A stretch of DNA of 6,112 nucleotides from Nitrospinota bacterium (lineage in GTDB: Bacteria > UBA8248 > JACPRG01), in the NCBI GenBank assembly GCA_030740135.1, contig JASLXW010000252.1:1-6112 (forward strand), given 5' to 3'. The translations under genes were made by a program, and so were the position numbers. The stretch's first letter is position 1, and the number at the start of each line of letters is the position of its first letter. Below the pieces are notes generated by a model. It searched no databases. It saw nothing but the letters and a program-made list of their open reading frames with translations, and had not been told where the DNA came from. Below, in pieces: positions 5,058 through 6,112 of this stretch.

Positions 5058-6112
5058 GGCCGGGTCCTTTCGAGAACCAGATTCCCGGCCGCGTCCACCC
5101 GCGCGGTCCAGCCGGGGGGCAGGACCGTCGTGGACCCTTCCTCGTCCACGATGGCCGGACCCTTGAGGCGCGAGTCCGCCCCGAGGTCTTCCCGCCGGAA
5201 GATGGAGGCCGGAAGAAAGCCCTCGCCGAAATAGACCTCCCGCTTCTTCGCCGATCGGGACGCGCCCCCGCTTTTCGGCGCCGGGAACTCGGGTTTCGGA
5301 AGGGAGGCGTAAACGGAGACGCGATAGTTGACGATCTCCGTATTCTCCGCCTCGTCACAGTGGCCGTAACGCTCCTGGTGCAGACGATGGAAATCCTTCT
5401 CGATGTCCTCCGGGTTTTTCCAGCGCGGGTCGAACGGGACGTCGATCTCATACCACTGGCCGACGTACCGCAGCCCCACCGATCGGCCGACCGAGATCTC
5501 GCCGGGTTCACGCCGGCCTTCGCCGGACAACCGGGCCCGGCCCTCCGTCTCCAGCCCGCGCAGGGTGTCCGTGACGAGCGGGAGCGGCGTCTCGCGCGCC
5601 GGGGCCAGCCGCGTCCGGACGAGGTTCAGGCCGTGGTCGGCGAGGAGGAGGCCGAGGGCGGAGAAGTTCCCGGGCGCGGGCGGAACCAGGATACGGCCGA
5701 TGGCCAGCTCCTCGGCGATCTGGGCGGCGTGCATCGGCCCGGCCCCGCCGTAGGTCAGCAGGGTGAACTCCCTGGGGTCCAGCCCCTTGCCGACCGTGAT
5801 GGCCTTGATGGCGCCGACCATCCGGGCGACGGCGATCTTCACGATTCCGTCGGCCAGGCGGATTTCATCCAATCCGGGAACCTGCCGGCTGACGCGCCGG
5901 ACGGCTTCCTCGGAGAGGCGGGGGTCGAGCGCGACCCCGCCGGCCCGGAGGGAATCGGGCGCGAGGCGGCGCAGCAGGAGGTTGGCGTCGGTCACGGTGG
6001 GCTCGACCCCGCCGCGCCCATAGCAGGCCGGACCGGGGTCGGCGCCGGCGCTCTTGGGACCGACGGCCAGGACCCCGCCCCGATCGACCCAGGCGATGCT
6101 CCCCCCGCCCGC
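5054..6112 (-). CDS. hyuA: Hydantoinase A/oxoprolinase-family subunit, C-terminal half (cut by window edge)
   Basis: The frame is open to the right edge, giving the last 352 residues of a subunit that is usually near 680-700; its true start lies outside. HyuA carries the ATP-binding, actin-like fold and works with HyuB. Visible blocks are AGGGSIAWVD at the very edge, then GPKSAGADPGPACYG and PTVTDANLLLRRL, and later LTYGGAGPMHAAQIAEELAI and PAPGNFSALGLLLADHGL; all are hallmarks of this family. The C-terminal domain includes LRYVGQWYEIDVP and ends with a beta-rich LKGPAIVDEEGSTTVLPPGW block. The GTG near 5995 is an internal valine of the PTVTDAN motif, not a start. The gene overlaps hyuB by 4 nt. 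The pair could be a hydantoinase, an oxoprolinase or an acetone/acetophenone-carboxylase relative; sequence alone does not separate these. Confidence 0.93.
   Translation of the reverse strand, partial: AGGGSIAWVDRGGVLAVGPKSAGADPGPACYGRGGVEPTVTDANLLLRRLAPDSLRAGGVALDPRLSEEAVRRVSRQVPGLDEIRLADGIVKIAVARMVGAIKAITVGKGLDPREFTLLTYGGAGPMHAAQIAEELAIGRILVPPAPGNFSALGLLLADHGLNLVRTRLAPARETPLPLVTDTLRGLETEGRARLSGEGRREPGEISVGRSVGLRYVGQWYEIDVPFDPRWKNPEDIEKDFHRLHQERYGHCDEAENTEIVNYRVSVYASLPKPEFPAPKSGGASRSAKKREVYFGEGFLPASIFRREDLGADSRLKGPAIVDEEGSTTVLPPGWTARVDAAGNLVLERTRP

Noticed and set aside
3003..5234. Long plus-strand open frame (743 codons) opposite hyuB
   Set aside because: It mirrors the hyuB coding strand; the translation is Pro/Arg/Gly/Asp-rich without family motifs, as expected for an antisense frame in GC-rich DNA.
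5993..5995. GTG at 5995-5993 as the start of the hydantoinase A gene
   Set aside because: The frame is open to the window edge, and the 39 upstream residues carry family motifs (AGGGSIAW, SAGADPGPACYG), so this codon is internal.

Overview
This window comes from a GC-rich bacterial chromosome. All recognisable genes lie on the minus strand. Gene content and intergenic repeat style (a CAGATT 9-bp tandem, a GC-rich inverted repeat containing TTTTCAGGGGG) remind me of Desulfobacterota or related environmental lineages. That is a weak impression, not a placement.

Right part (6112 down to 2071): a tight minus-strand operon. It holds the C-terminal half of a HyuA/oxoprolinase-type subunit (cut by the window edge), a complete HyuB-type subunit with an unusual C-terminal extension, and a complete fold-type IV PLP aminotransferase. 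Each junction is a 4-nt ATGA overlap, so the three genes are probably translationally coupled. HyuA and HyuB normally form one ATP-dependent enzyme acting on a cyclic amide (hydantoin, N-methylhydantoin, 5-oxoproline) or, in some relatives, a carboxylase. The aminotransferase probably acts on an amino acid or keto acid in the same pathway. The exact substrate cannot be read from the sequence.

Middle part (2070 down to 937): over 1.1 kb without an intact gene. From right to left it holds (i) a repeat cluster touching the aminotransferase stop codon, with three copies of a small hairpin whose stem varies in a compensatory way and two copies of an accompanying 28-bp block; (ii) a triple 9-bp tandem repeat; (iii) a 586-bp insertion sequence remnant, probably IS1380-like, with terminal inverted repeats, a 4-bp CCAA target duplication and a transposase that has lost its centre; and (iv) a structured stretch with nested inverted repeats just upstream of the next gene.

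Left part (936 down to 1): a complete classical short-chain dehydrogenase/reductase, then, after 64 bp, the first 30 codons of another minus-strand gene whose start resembles the UbiD decarboxylase family. These two probably form a second transcription unit, perhaps once continuous with the hydantoinase-type operon before the mobile element arrived.
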